A stretch of 64,000 nucleotides of DNA from Eisenbergiella tayi (GCF_001881565.1 NZ_MPDJ01000014.1:20640-84639); one strand, 5' to 3'. Numbered from the stretch's first letter, positions 1 to 8,735 are shown. Notes: a model not told the origin generated them from the sequence alone. Program-made: numbers and translations.

Positions 1-150
1 GGATATGTACTATATAAAGCTGTTTTGAAAAAGAGGGGCATAATAGACTGTGATTCAGTCCGGGTTCCTGGGGGAAAACGGCTGGATAAGTTTGACTATA
101 CGGAACTAGACAGGATTTTAAAGGAACTGGAACCTTATTATCAAGTATAA
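1..150 (+). CDS. C-terminal end of a DapA/NanA-family aldolase (partial)
   Basis: The window opens inside a reading frame that stops with TAA at 148-150 and gives the last 49 residues of a protein. The tail has a KAVLKKRGIID stretch, a VRVPGGKRLD stretch and a final amphipathic helix, which resembles the C-terminal helices of dihydrodipicolinate synthase / N-acetylneuraminate lyase family aldolases. The active site lies upstream of the window, so the assignment rests on this tail and on context: the next genes are a sugar-acid dehydratase and a 2-keto-3-deoxy sugar-acid kinase, and DapA-family enzymes commonly cleave 2-keto-3-deoxy acids to pyruvate and an aldehyde. The gap to the next gene is 35 bases, consistent with one operon. 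Confidence 0.5.
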   Translation, partial: GYVLYKAVLKKRGIIDCDSVRVPGGKRLDKFDYTELDRILKELEPYYQV

Positions 151-185
151 GCCAAGAGGATTATAACAGTCAGGCGGTGGGATAA

Positions 186-1328
186 ATGAAAATTATAGAT
201 ATGAAAATTGTCGTAGTCGGTAATCCATGGAAAAATTGGATATTTGTAAAAATTTTTACAGATGAAGGGATAGAAGGCCTTGGTGAATGTACGGGAGGCT
301 TGATGACAGCACCGAATGAAGGAAGTCTGAAGGAATTGAAAAGCCGTATTATAGGCCGGGATCCAACCCGGGTGAATGAACTGATTGATTTTGTAAGAAA
401 AACCCTTTTTCTTTCACGAGGAGGAAATGCTTTATCAGGCATTGAAATGGCATGCTGGGATATTATTGGAAAGACATGCGGCAGGCCGCTTTATCAGCTG
501 CTTGGTGGAAAAGTAAGAGAAAAAATCAGAGTATATGCTAATGGATGGTATCAAGGCCCCAGAGAACCACAGGCATTTGCTGAAAAAGCTGCCCAAATGG
601 TTGAGGCAGGATATACCGCCTTAAAATTTGATCCCTTTGGCAAAGCTTATAAATTCATGAGCAGGGAAGAAGAGATACTTTCCATGGATATAGTCAGAGC
701 CGTAAGAAGAACGGTCGGGGAACAGGTAGATTTGATGATAGAGGCGCATGATCGTTTCAGCTTGTCACAGGCAGTGCGTTTAGGACAGCTTTTAGAGGAA
801 TTTCATCCATTTTGGTTTGAAACTCCTGTTTTATCGGATAATCTGGAAAAGGTGAATGAGGTAGCGTCAAGAATACATATACCAGTTATTGCCGGAGAAC
901 GTAGTGAGGATCCGCGGGAACTAGCAAGGCTAATGTCAGCAAACAAGATTGATCTTATTAATCCGGAAATTCTTGGTGTGGGAGGTATCGGAGGCCTGTT
1001 GGATTGTTTTGCAGCAGCCAGATGCTTTGACTGTTTTGTAGCACCTCATAATGCTCAGAGTCCATATTGTACTGCTGCGAATGTGCATGTTGGTATTACG
1101 CAAACTAATTTGTTAATTCAGGAATGTTTTGATGATTCAGCAGCGCCTTGGGTGAGTGAGGTACTTCTTGGTTTCCCCAAAGTGAAGAATGGCTATATTG
1201 AGCCGGAAGATGTTCCAGGAATTGGGGTAAGCCTTCAGGAAGAAGAAGCATTGAAACATCCTTATGGAGATAAGAATTTTTTATGGATGTTTGAGGATGG
1301 ATGGGAACGAAGAAAGGGAAACAAGTAG
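186..1328 (+). CDS. Mandelate racemase/muconate lactonizing (enolase superfamily) sugar-acid dehydratase
   Basis: 380 residues, full length for the family. The N-terminal capping domain is followed by a TIM-like barrel with the expected metal ligands: E186 in an EAHDR motif (with H188 and R190), E212 in FETP and E238 in AGER. A KFD motif (K147) and H288 in a PHN motif sit where the general acid/base residues of galactonate/gluconate-type dehydratases lie. The likely reaction is Mg-dependent dehydration of an aldonic acid to a 2-keto-3-deoxy acid. This fits the downstream 2-dehydro-3-deoxygalactonokinase and the lactonase. Substrate within the family cannot be fixed from sequence; a galactonate-like acid is the contextual guess. 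The next gene begins 13 bases downstream. Confidence 0.85.
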   Translation: MKIIDMKIVVVGNPWKNWIFVKIFTDEGIEGLGECTGGLMTAPNEGSLKELKSRIIGRDPTRVNELIDFVRKTLFLSRGGNALSGIEMACWDIIGKTCGRPLYQLLGGKVREKIRVYANGWYQGPREPQAFAEKAAQMVEAGYTALKFDPFGKAYKFMSREEEILSMDIVRAVRRTVGEQVDLMIEAHDRFSLSQAVRLGQLLEEFHPFWFETPVLSDNLEKVNEVASRIHIPVIAGERSEDPRELARLMSANKIDLINPEILGVGGIGGLLDCFAAARCFDCFVAPHNAQSPYCTAANVHVGITQTNLLIQECFDDSAAPWVSEVLLGFPKVKNGYIEPEDVPGIGVSLQEEEALKHPYGDKNFLWMFEDGWERRKGNK

Positions 1329-1341
1329 AGGAGTCTGGGAT

Positions 1342-2118
1342 ATGCGGTTACAGGATAAAGTCATTGTAGTTACAGGAGCAACCAGTGGGATTGGAAAAGG
1401 AATTGCCAGGGTATTAGCCGGAGAAGGTGCTTGCATTGTTCTTGCGGGACGTAACAGCACTGCCGGGCTGAAAGTAGAAGAACAGATATGCCGGGATGGA
1501 GGCAATGCATTTTTCGTGGAAACAGATATTCGCTGCGTGGACATGTGTAGGTCGCTGATTGATGAGACTGTCAAAAAATATGGCAGGATAGATGGTCTGG
1601 TAAATAACGCAGGGATATTTCCGTATGCGGAATTTGAAGAAGTAACCGAAGAAATGTATGACTCTGTTTTGGAAACAAACATAAAAGGTGCCTTTTTTTG
1701 TACGCAGCAAGCTGTTAAGTATATGAAACAGCGCAGATGCGGTTCAGTGGTTAATATCGGTTCTACACATTGGCAAACAGGGGGACAGGGATTAAGTGTG
1801 TATTCGGTCTCAAAAGGAGGGCTGCATACTTTTACACAGCATATTTCGCATCATTATGCCCCGGATGGAATCCGCTGTAACTGGGTAACGGTAGGATGGG
1901 TTATGTCTGAAGGCGAAAAAAGCCGGCTTTTGAATACAGGAATGACGGAAGAAGATATTGCAGCACAGGCAAAAAAAGAAATACCTATGGGACAGTTTCA
2001 GACTGCTGAAGATATCGCGAATGCTTGTGTATATCTTTTGTCTGATGAAGCAATGCAGGTAACAGGGACGGATATTAAGGTAACAGGCGGCTTTTTATCC
2101 GTATCCCGAATTGGATAA
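1342..2118 (+). CDS. Short-chain dehydrogenase/reductase (SDR, glucose-dehydrogenase-like)
   Basis: 258 residues from ATG 1342; an in-frame ATG at 1264 lies inside the upstream gene and lacks a ribosome binding site, whereas AGAGGAG precedes 1342. The protein shows the classical SDR pattern: TGATSGIG cofactor loop near residues 12-19, NNAG, and the catalytic Y154-xxx-K158 pair in YSVSKGG. A C-terminal TGTDIKVTGG segment is typical of the FabG/3-ketoacyl-reductase-like group. In this operon it probably oxidises a sugar to its lactone or interconverts a keto and hydroxy sugar acid, using NAD(P). Specific substrate unknown. Confidence 0.85.
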   Translation: MRLQDKVIVVTGATSGIGKGIARVLAGEGACIVLAGRNSTAGLKVEEQICRDGGNAFFVETDIRCVDMCRSLIDETVKKYGRIDGLVNNAGIFPYAEFEEVTEEMYDSVLETNIKGAFFCTQQAVKYMKQRRCGSVVNIGSTHWQTGGQGLSVYSVSKGGLHTFTQHISHHYAPDGIRCNWVTVGWVMSEGEKSRLLNTGMTEEDIAAQAKKEIPMGQFQTAEDIANACVYLLSDEAMQVTGTDIKVTGGFLSVSRIG

Positions 2119-2137
2119 TTAGGGTTGGAGGAATATT

Positions 2138-3487
2138 ATGGGACAGATTAAAATAGCTATTATCGGTGCAGGCAGCTCACAATTCTCAGGAGGAATAATA
2201 AGAGATATTTGTGTTACTCCGAATTTGCACGGAATAAAAATTACGTTGATGGACATTGATGAGAAACGGCTGCGTTTCATCGGTGCCATGGGAAAAAAAC
2301 TGGCGGATGAACTTCATGCTCGTATTGATTTTGAGCTCACCACAGATAGGGAAAAAGCCCTTGATGGAGCATCTTTCGTTATAAATACCGCTCAGGACCA
2401 GGGGCATCCATGGGCTACAGAACTGACAGAAATGGCAAAACGTCATGGATATATGTATGGAGGCCTTCTTTCTCTTACCTACAACGCTGCCTTTCTGATA
2501 GATGTGGCAAAGGATATAGAAAGAATATGTCCGGATGCATTGCTTATCCAATCATCGAATCCGGTTTTTGAGGGATGTACCGCAATTACGCGAAGTACAC
2601 GGGTGAAAACGGTAGGACTATGTCACGGACACTATGGTTATCGTGATATAGCTGATGTTTTGGGGCTGGAGCGGGAATATGTTTCAGCAAAGATGTGTGG
2701 CTTTAACCATTGGATTTTCATGACAGATTTCAGATATAAAGGAATTGATGCCTATCCTCTTATAGATAGATGGATAGAGGAAGAAGCGGAGGAATATTGG
2801 AAAAAGCCAAGGAAATACTCCGATCAGCAAATGAGCAGGGCGGCTATTCATCAATATAAAATGTTTGGTCTTATGCCTATTGGTGATACCCCTCGTATGA
2901 TGGATTTTCCAACTATGTATGGTTGGATATACAATGAAAGCCTGGAAGCCAAAAAGTATTTTTATAGTCAGCAGGGAGGCTTTGACAGCGAAGAGGGATG
3001 GAACCAGTATCTGGCCGACTTAAATCAGAATTTAATAAAAATTGAAGAGGCTGCTGTGAATCCTGAGAAAAAGGTAAGTGAAATTTTCGAACCCAAGCAG
3101 TCAGATGAACAGATTGTGCCAATAATAGAGTCTCTTTTGTTTGATATACCAAGGATATATCAAGTGAATATACCTAATAAGGGCAATTTATTGGAAGGTT
3201 TTCCTGAAAATATAGTAATAGAGGGGCAGGCATTGATATCCGGTGCAGGTATTCAGGGAATACATAATAACAGACTTCCGGACAGAGTCATGGCTGGAGC
3301 AATGAATCCCAGATATGTACAGTGTGAATTGATTTGTGAAGCGTTGCTTTCCGGAGAGCGGCAAGCTTTTAAGCTGGCTCTGCTGGCGGATCATTATACA
3401 AAGAGTGAAGCCCAGGTGGATGCTCTTCTGGACGAATGGTTTTCTCACCCGAAGAATACTGCTATTAACAAACTGCTGAAGAAATAA
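2138..3487 (+). CDS. GH4 family NAD- and metal-dependent glycosidase with a CHG motif (candidate alpha-uronidase, LplD-like)
   Basis: 449 residues, usual GH4 length, behind a TTGGAGG site. The N terminus has the Rossmann NAD-binding IIGAGSSQFSGG segment and MDID; N141-P142 follows, then C162-H163-G164 and the N190-H191 pair, where Cys and His are the family's metal ligands. GH4 enzymes work by oxidation at C3 and elimination, not by the usual two-carboxylate mechanism. From recalled family literature, the motif after the metal Cys varies with substrate, and CHG variants include alpha-glucuronidases and alpha-galacturonidases, while CHS is alpha-galactosidase and CN(V/I)P the phospho-glycosidases. 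On that basis a uronide substrate is favoured, which would suit the acid-processing genes around it. Alpha-glucosidase or alpha-galactosidase remain possible. Confidence 0.8.
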   Translation: MGQIKIAIIGAGSSQFSGGIIRDICVTPNLHGIKITLMDIDEKRLRFIGAMGKKLADELHARIDFELTTDREKALDGASFVINTAQDQGHPWATELTEMAKRHGYMYGGLLSLTYNAAFLIDVAKDIERICPDALLIQSSNPVFEGCTAITRSTRVKTVGLCHGHYGYRDIADVLGLEREYVSAKMCGFNHWIFMTDFRYKGIDAYPLIDRWIEEEAEEYWKKPRKYSDQQMSRAAIHQYKMFGLMPIGDTPRMMDFPTMYGWIYNESLEAKKYFYSQQGGFDSEEGWNQYLADLNQNLIKIEEAAVNPEKKVSEIFEPKQSDEQIVPIIESLLFDIPRIYQVNIPNKGNLLEGFPENIVIEGQALISGAGIQGIHNNRLPDRVMAGAMNPRYVQCELICEALLSGERQAFKLALLADHYTKSEAQVDALLDEWFSHPKNTAINKLLKK

Positions 3488-3520
3488 GAGGCATAATATA
3501 TTTACATAGGAGGGTAGGAT

Positions 3521-5005
3521 ATGTCAAGTAATATAGAATTACGAAATATAAATGGAAAACAGTTGATTTATGTGGAGGGAGATCCCTTTTTGATACTTAG
3601 TTTTCAGTTGGATTGTGATTCCTGCTATGATGCAGGCACAATAGACCGTATGATGAAAAATGCGGTGAAGATGGGGTGTACAGGAATATCTCTTCTCTTA
3701 TACTGGCGGTTGATCGAACCGGAAGAAGGTAAATACGATATGACGATTTTAAAGTCTATGCTGGACAGTGCGGCGGCATATGGTTTGAAAATTGTGCTCG
3801 TATGGTTTGGATCTTATAAAAATGCATGTATGCATTATGCTCCTGACTGGGTCATCCGGGATAGAACACGTTTTGCCAGAGTGATAAAAGAAGATGGCAG
3901 TATAACCCCTTTTGTGGCCTGCCCTAATGGAAAGGAATTATTGGAGAAGGATATTGCTGCTGTCAGTCAGGTATTTTTATTCCTTAAGAGTGAAGATACC
4001 CAAAATACAGTAATTCTTTTTCAAGTTAATAATGAAACAGGAATTATTGGAAATACAGATCGCTGTCACTGTAAGGTATGTGAAAATCTGTTTATAGAAG
4101 GAGGATACCGGGAAAAGTACCCTGATAATGCAGCAGAGGCTTTTATGGCAGAAAGTATACTATCCTATCAGGAAGCAATAGCAAAAAAAGCAAAAGAAAT
4201 TTATGATATTCCCTGTTACATGAACTGCTGGCTTGCCCAACATTCTCCTGATTCGATACCAGGCTATACTTATCCCTGCGGGGGGCCGGTTTATCGTGTC
4301 CTGGATATTTACCGGGATAAAAAGAAATATGTGGACTTTGTTTCACCTGATATTTATACACCAGGCTATAGAGATTTTATGAGAATTGCAGAAGAATATT
4401 GTTTTGAAGGAAATCCTTTATATGTTGCAGAGCATGCTTTGGGAAAAAGCAGCAGGGCTTATAAAAATGTATATTATGCATTTGGAGAATTTGGAGCGCT
4501 TGGTTTTGACCCATGGGCTATTGACTGTGCATATCCGGATATGATGGAGTCTCCTCTATGTGACTGTTTTCATGAGCGTTGGAGTGATGAAGCATATGAT
4601 ATGCTGGAGTCTTTCGTTCCTATCAGGGATTGTATGATTCCGGTGGCAGAAAATATGGGTACTGAAAGATTACAGTACTGGGTACAGGAAGAAGGAGAAA
4701 CGTCAGTAACATTACTTTTCGAAGATGTAGCGGTTAAAGTGGATTATTGTAAGCCGGAATTTGGAGCTAGCCGTGGTATTGTAATTCGGATGGACGATAA
4801 GGAATTTATTGTACTTGGATGCAAATCGACATTTTGTTTCCTGGATAGGAACGGGAAAAAACTTCGGCTTAAGGATTCCTGGAGAGGCACATATAAAAAG
4901 AGAAAATTCATCAGAGAACGAAGAAATACCATATCTTGGAATGATGATGCATTTACAGTTATGCTGAAAGAATGTGGGGTTACCCTGAATATTCTGGATG
5001 AATGA
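3521..5005 (+). CDS. Clan GH-A glycosidase, GH42/GH35-like (beta-galactosidase type)
   Basis: 494 residues starting after a GGAGGGT site. The first 300 residues read as a TIM-barrel glycosidase: LLLYWRLIEPEEGKYD is the typical strand-2 region of beta-galactosidases, Q168-V-N-N171-E172 is the acid/base segment after beta-strand 4 and E304 in YVAEHALG is a candidate nucleophile. A cysteine cluster C182, C184 and C187 follows the acid/base, like the zinc-type cluster of GH42 enzymes. The rest is a beta-rich C-terminal domain of about 100 residues. No signal peptide, so it acts on imported oligosaccharide. It sits 33 bases after the GH4 gene, suggesting both enzymes attack one imported glycan. 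Exact family not certain. Confidence 0.7.
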   Translation: MSSNIELRNINGKQLIYVEGDPFLILSFQLDCDSCYDAGTIDRMMKNAVKMGCTGISLLLYWRLIEPEEGKYDMTILKSMLDSAAAYGLKIVLVWFGSYKNACMHYAPDWVIRDRTRFARVIKEDGSITPFVACPNGKELLEKDIAAVSQVFLFLKSEDTQNTVILFQVNNETGIIGNTDRCHCKVCENLFIEGGYREKYPDNAAEAFMAESILSYQEAIAKKAKEIYDIPCYMNCWLAQHSPDSIPGYTYPCGGPVYRVLDIYRDKKKYVDFVSPDIYTPGYRDFMRIAEEYCFEGNPLYVAEHALGKSSRAYKNVYYAFGEFGALGFDPWAIDCAYPDMMESPLCDCFHERWSDEAYDMLESFVPIRDCMIPVAENMGTERLQYWVQEEGETSVTLLFEDVAVKVDYCKPEFGASRGIVIRMDDKEFIVLGCKSTFCFLDRNGKKLRLKDSWRGTYKKRKFIRERRNTISWNDDAFTVMLKECGVTLNILDE

Positions 5006-5035
5006 AAATATGTTGGCTGAAAAAGGAGAAATCAG

Positions 5036-5902
5036 ATGAAACAGCTTGAGGCACAGTTGGAAGAAGCCATTAAATGTTTATTGGGAGAAGGTCCCTGTTA
5101 TGATGAAAAAACAGGGATACTGTCTTGGGTGGATATTAAAACCGGTACCCTTTATAAAAAGAAAGAAGGCAGAGTTACATCTATTCAAACAGGACAATAT
5201 CTGGGAGCAGCAGTTCCTGCTGACAGCGGAAATTATGTAGGTGTGCTGACCACCGGAATTTATCTTATAACAGATAAGACTATTCATAAAATATATACCC
5301 TGAATGAATTTCATGATTTCCAGCGTGCTAATGATGCGAAATGTGATGCCGAAGGCAGACTCTGGTTAGGTTCCATGCCATTATTTGAAGATGATATGGA
5401 TAAAGGAGGAAATCTGTATTGCTATAGTATGAAAGCTGGATGCAGGCTGATGTTTGGTGGAACAAAAATATCCAATGGTATGGCTTGGAGCAGAGACGGA
5501 CAAATCATGTACTATATTGATTCAGCTAGGAAACAGGTAGATGCTTTTGATTATGATATGCAAAATGGGATGATTGGTAACAGAAGAAAAGTGATTGAAA
5601 TTCCCGTTGGTGTCCCGGATGGAATGACTATCGATGAAGAAGGAATGCTTTGGATAGCCTTATGGGGAACGGGCAGTGTAGGAAGATTCTGTCCTATAAC
5701 TGGTAAAATGTTGGAAAGAATTATAGTACCCACATTAAATGTGTCTTCCTGCTGTTTGGGAGGACCGGAAGGCGATATCCTATACATAACGACATCAGGG
5801 GAAGGCGGCGGGAATGGAGACGGATTTTTATATTCAGTACATACTGGTGTGAGAGGGCTTCCTGTAAATCGGTTTGATGACAGAAAATGGATATTACAAT
5901 GA
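5036..5902 (+). CDS. SMP-30/gluconolactonase family sugar lactonase
   Basis: 288 residues, usual length for the regucalcin/gluconolactonase six-bladed propeller, with an AAGGAG site before the ATG. Metal ligands are in the expected places: E18 in GEGP, N147 in SNGMAWS and D195 in PDGM, with N99 as the substrate-binding asparagine. It should hydrolyse an aldono-lactone to the free acid, supplying the dehydratase at 186-1328. The stop codon overlaps the next start as ATGA, indicating translational coupling with the kinase. Confidence 0.87.
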   Translation: MKQLEAQLEEAIKCLLGEGPCYDEKTGILSWVDIKTGTLYKKKEGRVTSIQTGQYLGAAVPADSGNYVGVLTTGIYLITDKTIHKIYTLNEFHDFQRANDAKCDAEGRLWLGSMPLFEDDMDKGGNLYCYSMKAGCRLMFGGTKISNGMAWSRDGQIMYYIDSARKQVDAFDYDMQNGMIGNRRKVIEIPVGVPDGMTIDEEGMLWIALWGTGSVGRFCPITGKMLERIIVPTLNVSSCCLGGPEGDILYITTSGEGGGNGDGFLYSVHTGVRGLPVNRFDDRKWILQ

Positions 5903-6897
5903 GAGAAAACAGAATAACTATCGATATGGGGACAACAAATACAAGAATTGTCTTGTGGGGAAAAGGACAACAAAAGAGAGGAGAAATAATCTATAGAATC
6001 GGAGCAAAAAGAAGTGCTGAAGAGGGGAATAACAGAGAAATCTGTGAAGCTTTAAGAAATGGATTTACAGAACTTTTCAAGCAGACAGGGGTATGCTGGG
6101 AACAGGTAAAAATGGTAATTGGCTGCGGGATGCTGACTTCTGAACTGGGACTTGTTCAAATACCCCATATATCTGCTCCGGCAGGTATATGTGAATTGGC
6201 ACAGTCTGTAAGAATGGTAAACATTCCCGATATTTGTCCTTTGCCTTTTTATCTGATACCCGGGATACAAACAGCAAAAGAAACAGTTACTGTGGATAAC
6301 TATGATAAGTATGATGTCATGCGGGGAGAAGAGACGGAAACAGTAGCTATTTTGAAACAGTTCGGGCTGTCCGGCCCTGTCCTTTTGTTTTTGACAGGAT
6401 CTCATGATAAAATTATTTTTGTGGACAGGAATGGAAGAATTTCTCATTCTATTACCAGTATGACAGGCGAATTGCTGGAAGCGGTAACTTTTCATACAAT
6501 ATTATCAGATGCGACAGGAAATGCTTTTGTTACATCGGAGGAATATGAAGAAGATATGGTTATGAAAGGATACTTGGATGGAAAGCGATTTGGAATAGGA
6601 CGAAGTTGTTTTTATGGAAGAATTTTAAAGGAATGCGCCGATATAAACAGAATCAAGATATGCAATTACCTTTTGGGTGTTATGCTTCAAAATGATATAA
6701 AGGCTGTCGAGAATGAAACAGCTGGTTTTCGGGATGCGGTAGTAGCAGGAAAAGGTGCTGTAGGAAACGCATTGTATATGATTCTGAAGAAAGAACGAAT
6801 ATTTGAAAAAGTAATTCATTTCGAAGATTGTAAAGGAGAATCTTTTTCTTCTGTTGGTGCTTTAATGATTGCGGATTATCTGATACAAAACGGTTGA
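5899..6897 (+). CDS. dgoK: 2-dehydro-3-deoxygalactonokinase (DgoK family)
   Basis: 332 residues from ATG 5899, which overlaps the lactonase stop by four bases; an upstream ATG at 5887 would add four residues. The N-terminal TIDMGTTNTRIVLW phosphate-binding loop and the absence of a second standard FGGY signature match the DgoK family (ASKHA fold). The enzyme phosphorylates 2-keto-3-deoxy-galactonate with ATP, giving the 6-phospho acid for aldolase cleavage to pyruvate and glyceraldehyde 3-phosphate. No KDPGal aldolase of the Eda type is seen in the window; the truncated DapA-like gene at the left edge may supply the cleavage step. Confidence 0.87.
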   Translation: MRENRITIDMGTTNTRIVLWGKGQQKRGEIIYRIGAKRSAEEGNNREICEALRNGFTELFKQTGVCWEQVKMVIGCGMLTSELGLVQIPHISAPAGICELAQSVRMVNIPDICPLPFYLIPGIQTAKETVTVDNYDKYDVMRGEETETVAILKQFGLSGPVLLFLTGSHDKIIFVDRNGRISHSITSMTGELLEAVTFHTILSDATGNAFVTSEEYEEDMVMKGYLDGKRFGIGRSCFYGRILKECADINRIKICNYLLGVMLQNDIKAVENETAGFRDAVVAGKGAVGNALYMILKKERIFEKVIHFEDCKGESFSSVGALMIADYLIQNG

Positions 6898-6989
6898 ATT
6901 AATGGAAAATTAAGGATAATATTAAAGAGATATAGGAATATTCTGTTAATTAAAATGCCGGATTAAAAAATCTAACGGGGGAAAAGGTT

Positions 6990-7772
6990 ATGAGAGAACA
7001 GAACCACAGATCAACATCCAGGGTGCTTGATATTTTTGAGTTGCTGTCCCTGTCAGAAAACGGTTTGACTTTGACTGAGCTGGCAGCAAAGCTTGATGCA
7101 CCCAAAAGTAGTATTTTTCCTATTATTCATACAATGGAGGAGAGGCAGTTCGTTAAATGTGATGCAACTACTAATAAATATAAGATAGGTCATAAAGCGT
7201 ATCTAACAGGCGGAACATTTGAAAGTGAAAAGCCAATATTTGAATACATTAAATGCCAGATGAAAGAGGTGGCGGACAACTGCAATGAAACCTGTAATCT
7301 GGGTATATTAGTAGGTTCCCTTGTTACCTATGCTGCTATTTGTGAATCCAGAAATTCTTTTGGATACAGGGCCTATGTTGGAGTACGTTTTCCAGCTTAT
7401 TGTTCTGGTATAGGGAAAGCTCTTCTCTTGTATAAGACTAAAGAAGAATTGATGGAATTATACCCGGAAGGCCTTAAGAAATATACGGAAAATACCATTA
7501 CAAGTTTTGATGAGCTGTATGCCCAGCTTCAGAAAGCAAAGGAAGAGGGATTTACTTATGAATCGGAGGAGGCAAGAGAAGAAATTTTCTGTATTGCCAT
7601 AGCGTTGTGCAATGGAGACAATTCTGTTGCTGCCATCAGTGTATCTATTCCTCTTTATCGGGCTACAGATGATAAAATCAGTCTGGTAAAAGAAAATTTG
7701 AAAAGGGTAAAAATGAATACAGAACAGTATCTAAAAAAATTCAATATTGTAGATGGATGGGAAATCGTATGA
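6990..7772 (+). CDS. IclR family transcriptional regulator
   Basis: 260 residues. Residues about 5-65 form the winged helix-turn-helix (LDIFELLSLSENGLTLTELAAKL followed by the recognition helix with KSSIFPIIHTM), and about 80-250 the IclR effector domain, with the CNLGILVGSLVTYAA and SGIGKALL segments typical of it. IclR proteins commonly control aromatic and sugar-acid catabolism, including KDG/galactonate pathways, so it is the likely local regulator of the genes upstream. It follows the kinase by 92 bases and is closed by a terminator at 7785-7819. Confidence 0.9.
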   Translation: MREQNHRSTSRVLDIFELLSLSENGLTLTELAAKLDAPKSSIFPIIHTMEERQFVKCDATTNKYKIGHKAYLTGGTFESEKPIFEYIKCQMKEVADNCNETCNLGILVGSLVTYAAICESRNSFGYRAYVGVRFPAYCSGIGKALLLYKTKEELMELYPEGLKKYTENTITSFDELYAQLQKAKEEGFTYESEEAREEIFCIAIALCNGDNSVAAISVSIPLYRATDDKISLVKENLKRVKMNTEQYLKKFNIVDGWEIV

Positions 7773-7784
7773 GTGAATAAAGGA

Positions 7785-7819
7785 TAAAAAAACAGCAGCC
7801 TAAAACTGCTGTTTTTTTA
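7785..7819 (+). terminator. Rho-independent terminator after the IclR gene
   Basis: An AACAGCAG / CTGCTGTT stem with a short CCTAAAA-type loop is flanked by A-run and T-run, so it can end transcription of both the + strand operon and the convergent - strand thiT. Confidence 0.85.
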
Positions 7820-7832
7820 TGAAAACGAAAGA

Positions 7833-8393
7833 TCAATTACTGCTGGTAGCCATAACCTTCAATCTCCCCATAACCCTCTCTATCGGCGGCAGAGCGATGA
7901 GGACAACGGTAAGAATGGCTTCCGGAAGAATATAGCTCAGATTATAAAGGGTAGATGCCCAGATAGCAGCCATATTTCCGCCGAAATTTCCCACATAAGT
8001 GGTATAGAAAATAAAACCGGAAATTTCATGGAACAGGAAGCGGCCTGCAACACCTACCAGATAACCCTTCAGAAGTCCATGCTTTGACTTACTGAAGAAA
8101 CCGGAAAGCCCCAGTGCGCCGAAGGCCAGAGGAAAGTCCAGAAGCACCTGGGCGGGATGGACTACATAAGGGCCGGTAATAAACTGCAGGACACCGTAGG
8201 CCAGAGCGGCGATAATTCCCACCTTGGGTCCGTACCAGTAACCGACCAGACATACGATCAGCATGGAAAAAAGGGTGATTGAGCCGCCGTTAGGAAGACT
8301 GGGAAGTTTGATAACAGTGGCGATGACGGTTGCCAGCGCGATGGCAACACCGGAATAAACGACTTGCTTTACAGTGATAGAACTTTTGCTCAT
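7833..8393 (-). CDS. thiT: Thiamine ECF transporter substrate-binding membrane protein ThiT
   Basis: 186 residues, very hydrophobic with about six membrane segments, the size of ThiT S components. The GGSITLFSMLIVCLVGYWYGPKVG stretch near residues 35-58 and VVHPAQVLLDFPLAFGALGLSG around 77-98 are hallmarks of the family. It binds thiamine and uses a shared ECF ATPase module that is not in this window. It starts 4-12 bases after AAGGAGG. Control is by the TPP riboswitch immediately upstream, which supports the assignment independently. Confidence 0.93.
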   Translation of the reverse strand: MSKSSITVKQVVYSGVAIALATVIATVIKLPSLPNGGSITLFSMLIVCLVGYWYGPKVGIIAALAYGVLQFITGPYVVHPAQVLLDFPLAFGALGLSGFFSKSKHGLLKGYLVGVAGRFLFHEISGFIFYTTYVGNFGGNMAAIWASTLYNLSYILPEAILTVVLIALPPIERVMGRLKVMATSSN

Positions 8394-8492
8394 AAAAAAA
8401 CCTCCTTGGTATTTGTACGCAAAGAGGGAAGTGATTTAATCGCTGCGAATCTGTATGATTATGGCATATAACAGAATCGCATGATATTGCTT

Positions 8493-8543
8493 TTGTAAAT
8501 AACGGATGCAGAAGGTATAAGTTAATTTATCCGTATTTACAAA
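8493..8543 (-). promoter_or_regulatory. Extended hairpin downstream of the TPP aptamer
   Basis: Reading the - strand, a TTGTAAATACGGAT arm pairs with an ATCCGTTATTTACAA arm with one bulged base. It lies directly 3' of the TPP aptamer, between it and thiT. It is not followed by a run of U, so it is a candidate expression-platform stem or antiterminator rather than a plain terminator. Confidence 0.5.
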
Positions 8544-8544
8544 A

Positions 8545-8638
8545 TATGCTTCCTTACGCCGGTATTACCCGGGTCAAGTGGTAAGGGTCAGAAACCAGTG
8601 GTTTCATTCTCAGCAATCGGCTCCCCTAGCGTGCATTT
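8545..8638 (-). promoter_or_regulatory. TPP (THI-box) riboswitch
   Basis: On the - strand the order of conserved elements is GGGGAGCC, then GCTGAGAATG, a variable P3a arm (AAACCACTGGTTT), GACCCTTACCACTTGA (the ACCTGAT-like stretch), CCGGGTAATACCGG and GCGTAAGGAAGC. These are the THI-box core elements in the correct order. It precedes thiT, a classic target; TPP binding should lower its expression. Confidence 0.93.
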
Positions 8639-8655
8639 GTATTAAATTCTTACTT

Positions 8656-8684
8656 ACTATAAACCGGTAAAGTGAAAAAGTCAA
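8656..8684 (-). promoter_or_regulatory. Sigma-70/SigA-type promoter for riboswitch-thiT
   Basis: On the - strand TTGACT (8684-8679) and TATAGT (8661-8656) are separated by exactly 17 bases, and the implied start lies a few bases before the TPP aptamer. Confidence 0.8.
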
Positions 8685-8689
8685 GTATA

Positions 8690-8735
8690 TGGAAAGATGA
8701 ATTATTGTGTTGAATGGAAAGATGAATTATTGTGT
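8690..8735. repeat. Tandem direct repeat, 25-bp period, two copies
   Basis: A 21-base unit beginning TGGAAAGATGAA occurs at 8690-8710 and again, identically, at 8715-8735. The repeat lies just upstream of the thiT promoter in a gene-free stretch. No function is evident. Confidence 0.75.

Noticed and set aside
8690..8735. Possible CRISPR-like array
   Set aside because: Only two directly adjacent units, no spacer of regular length and no cas genes.
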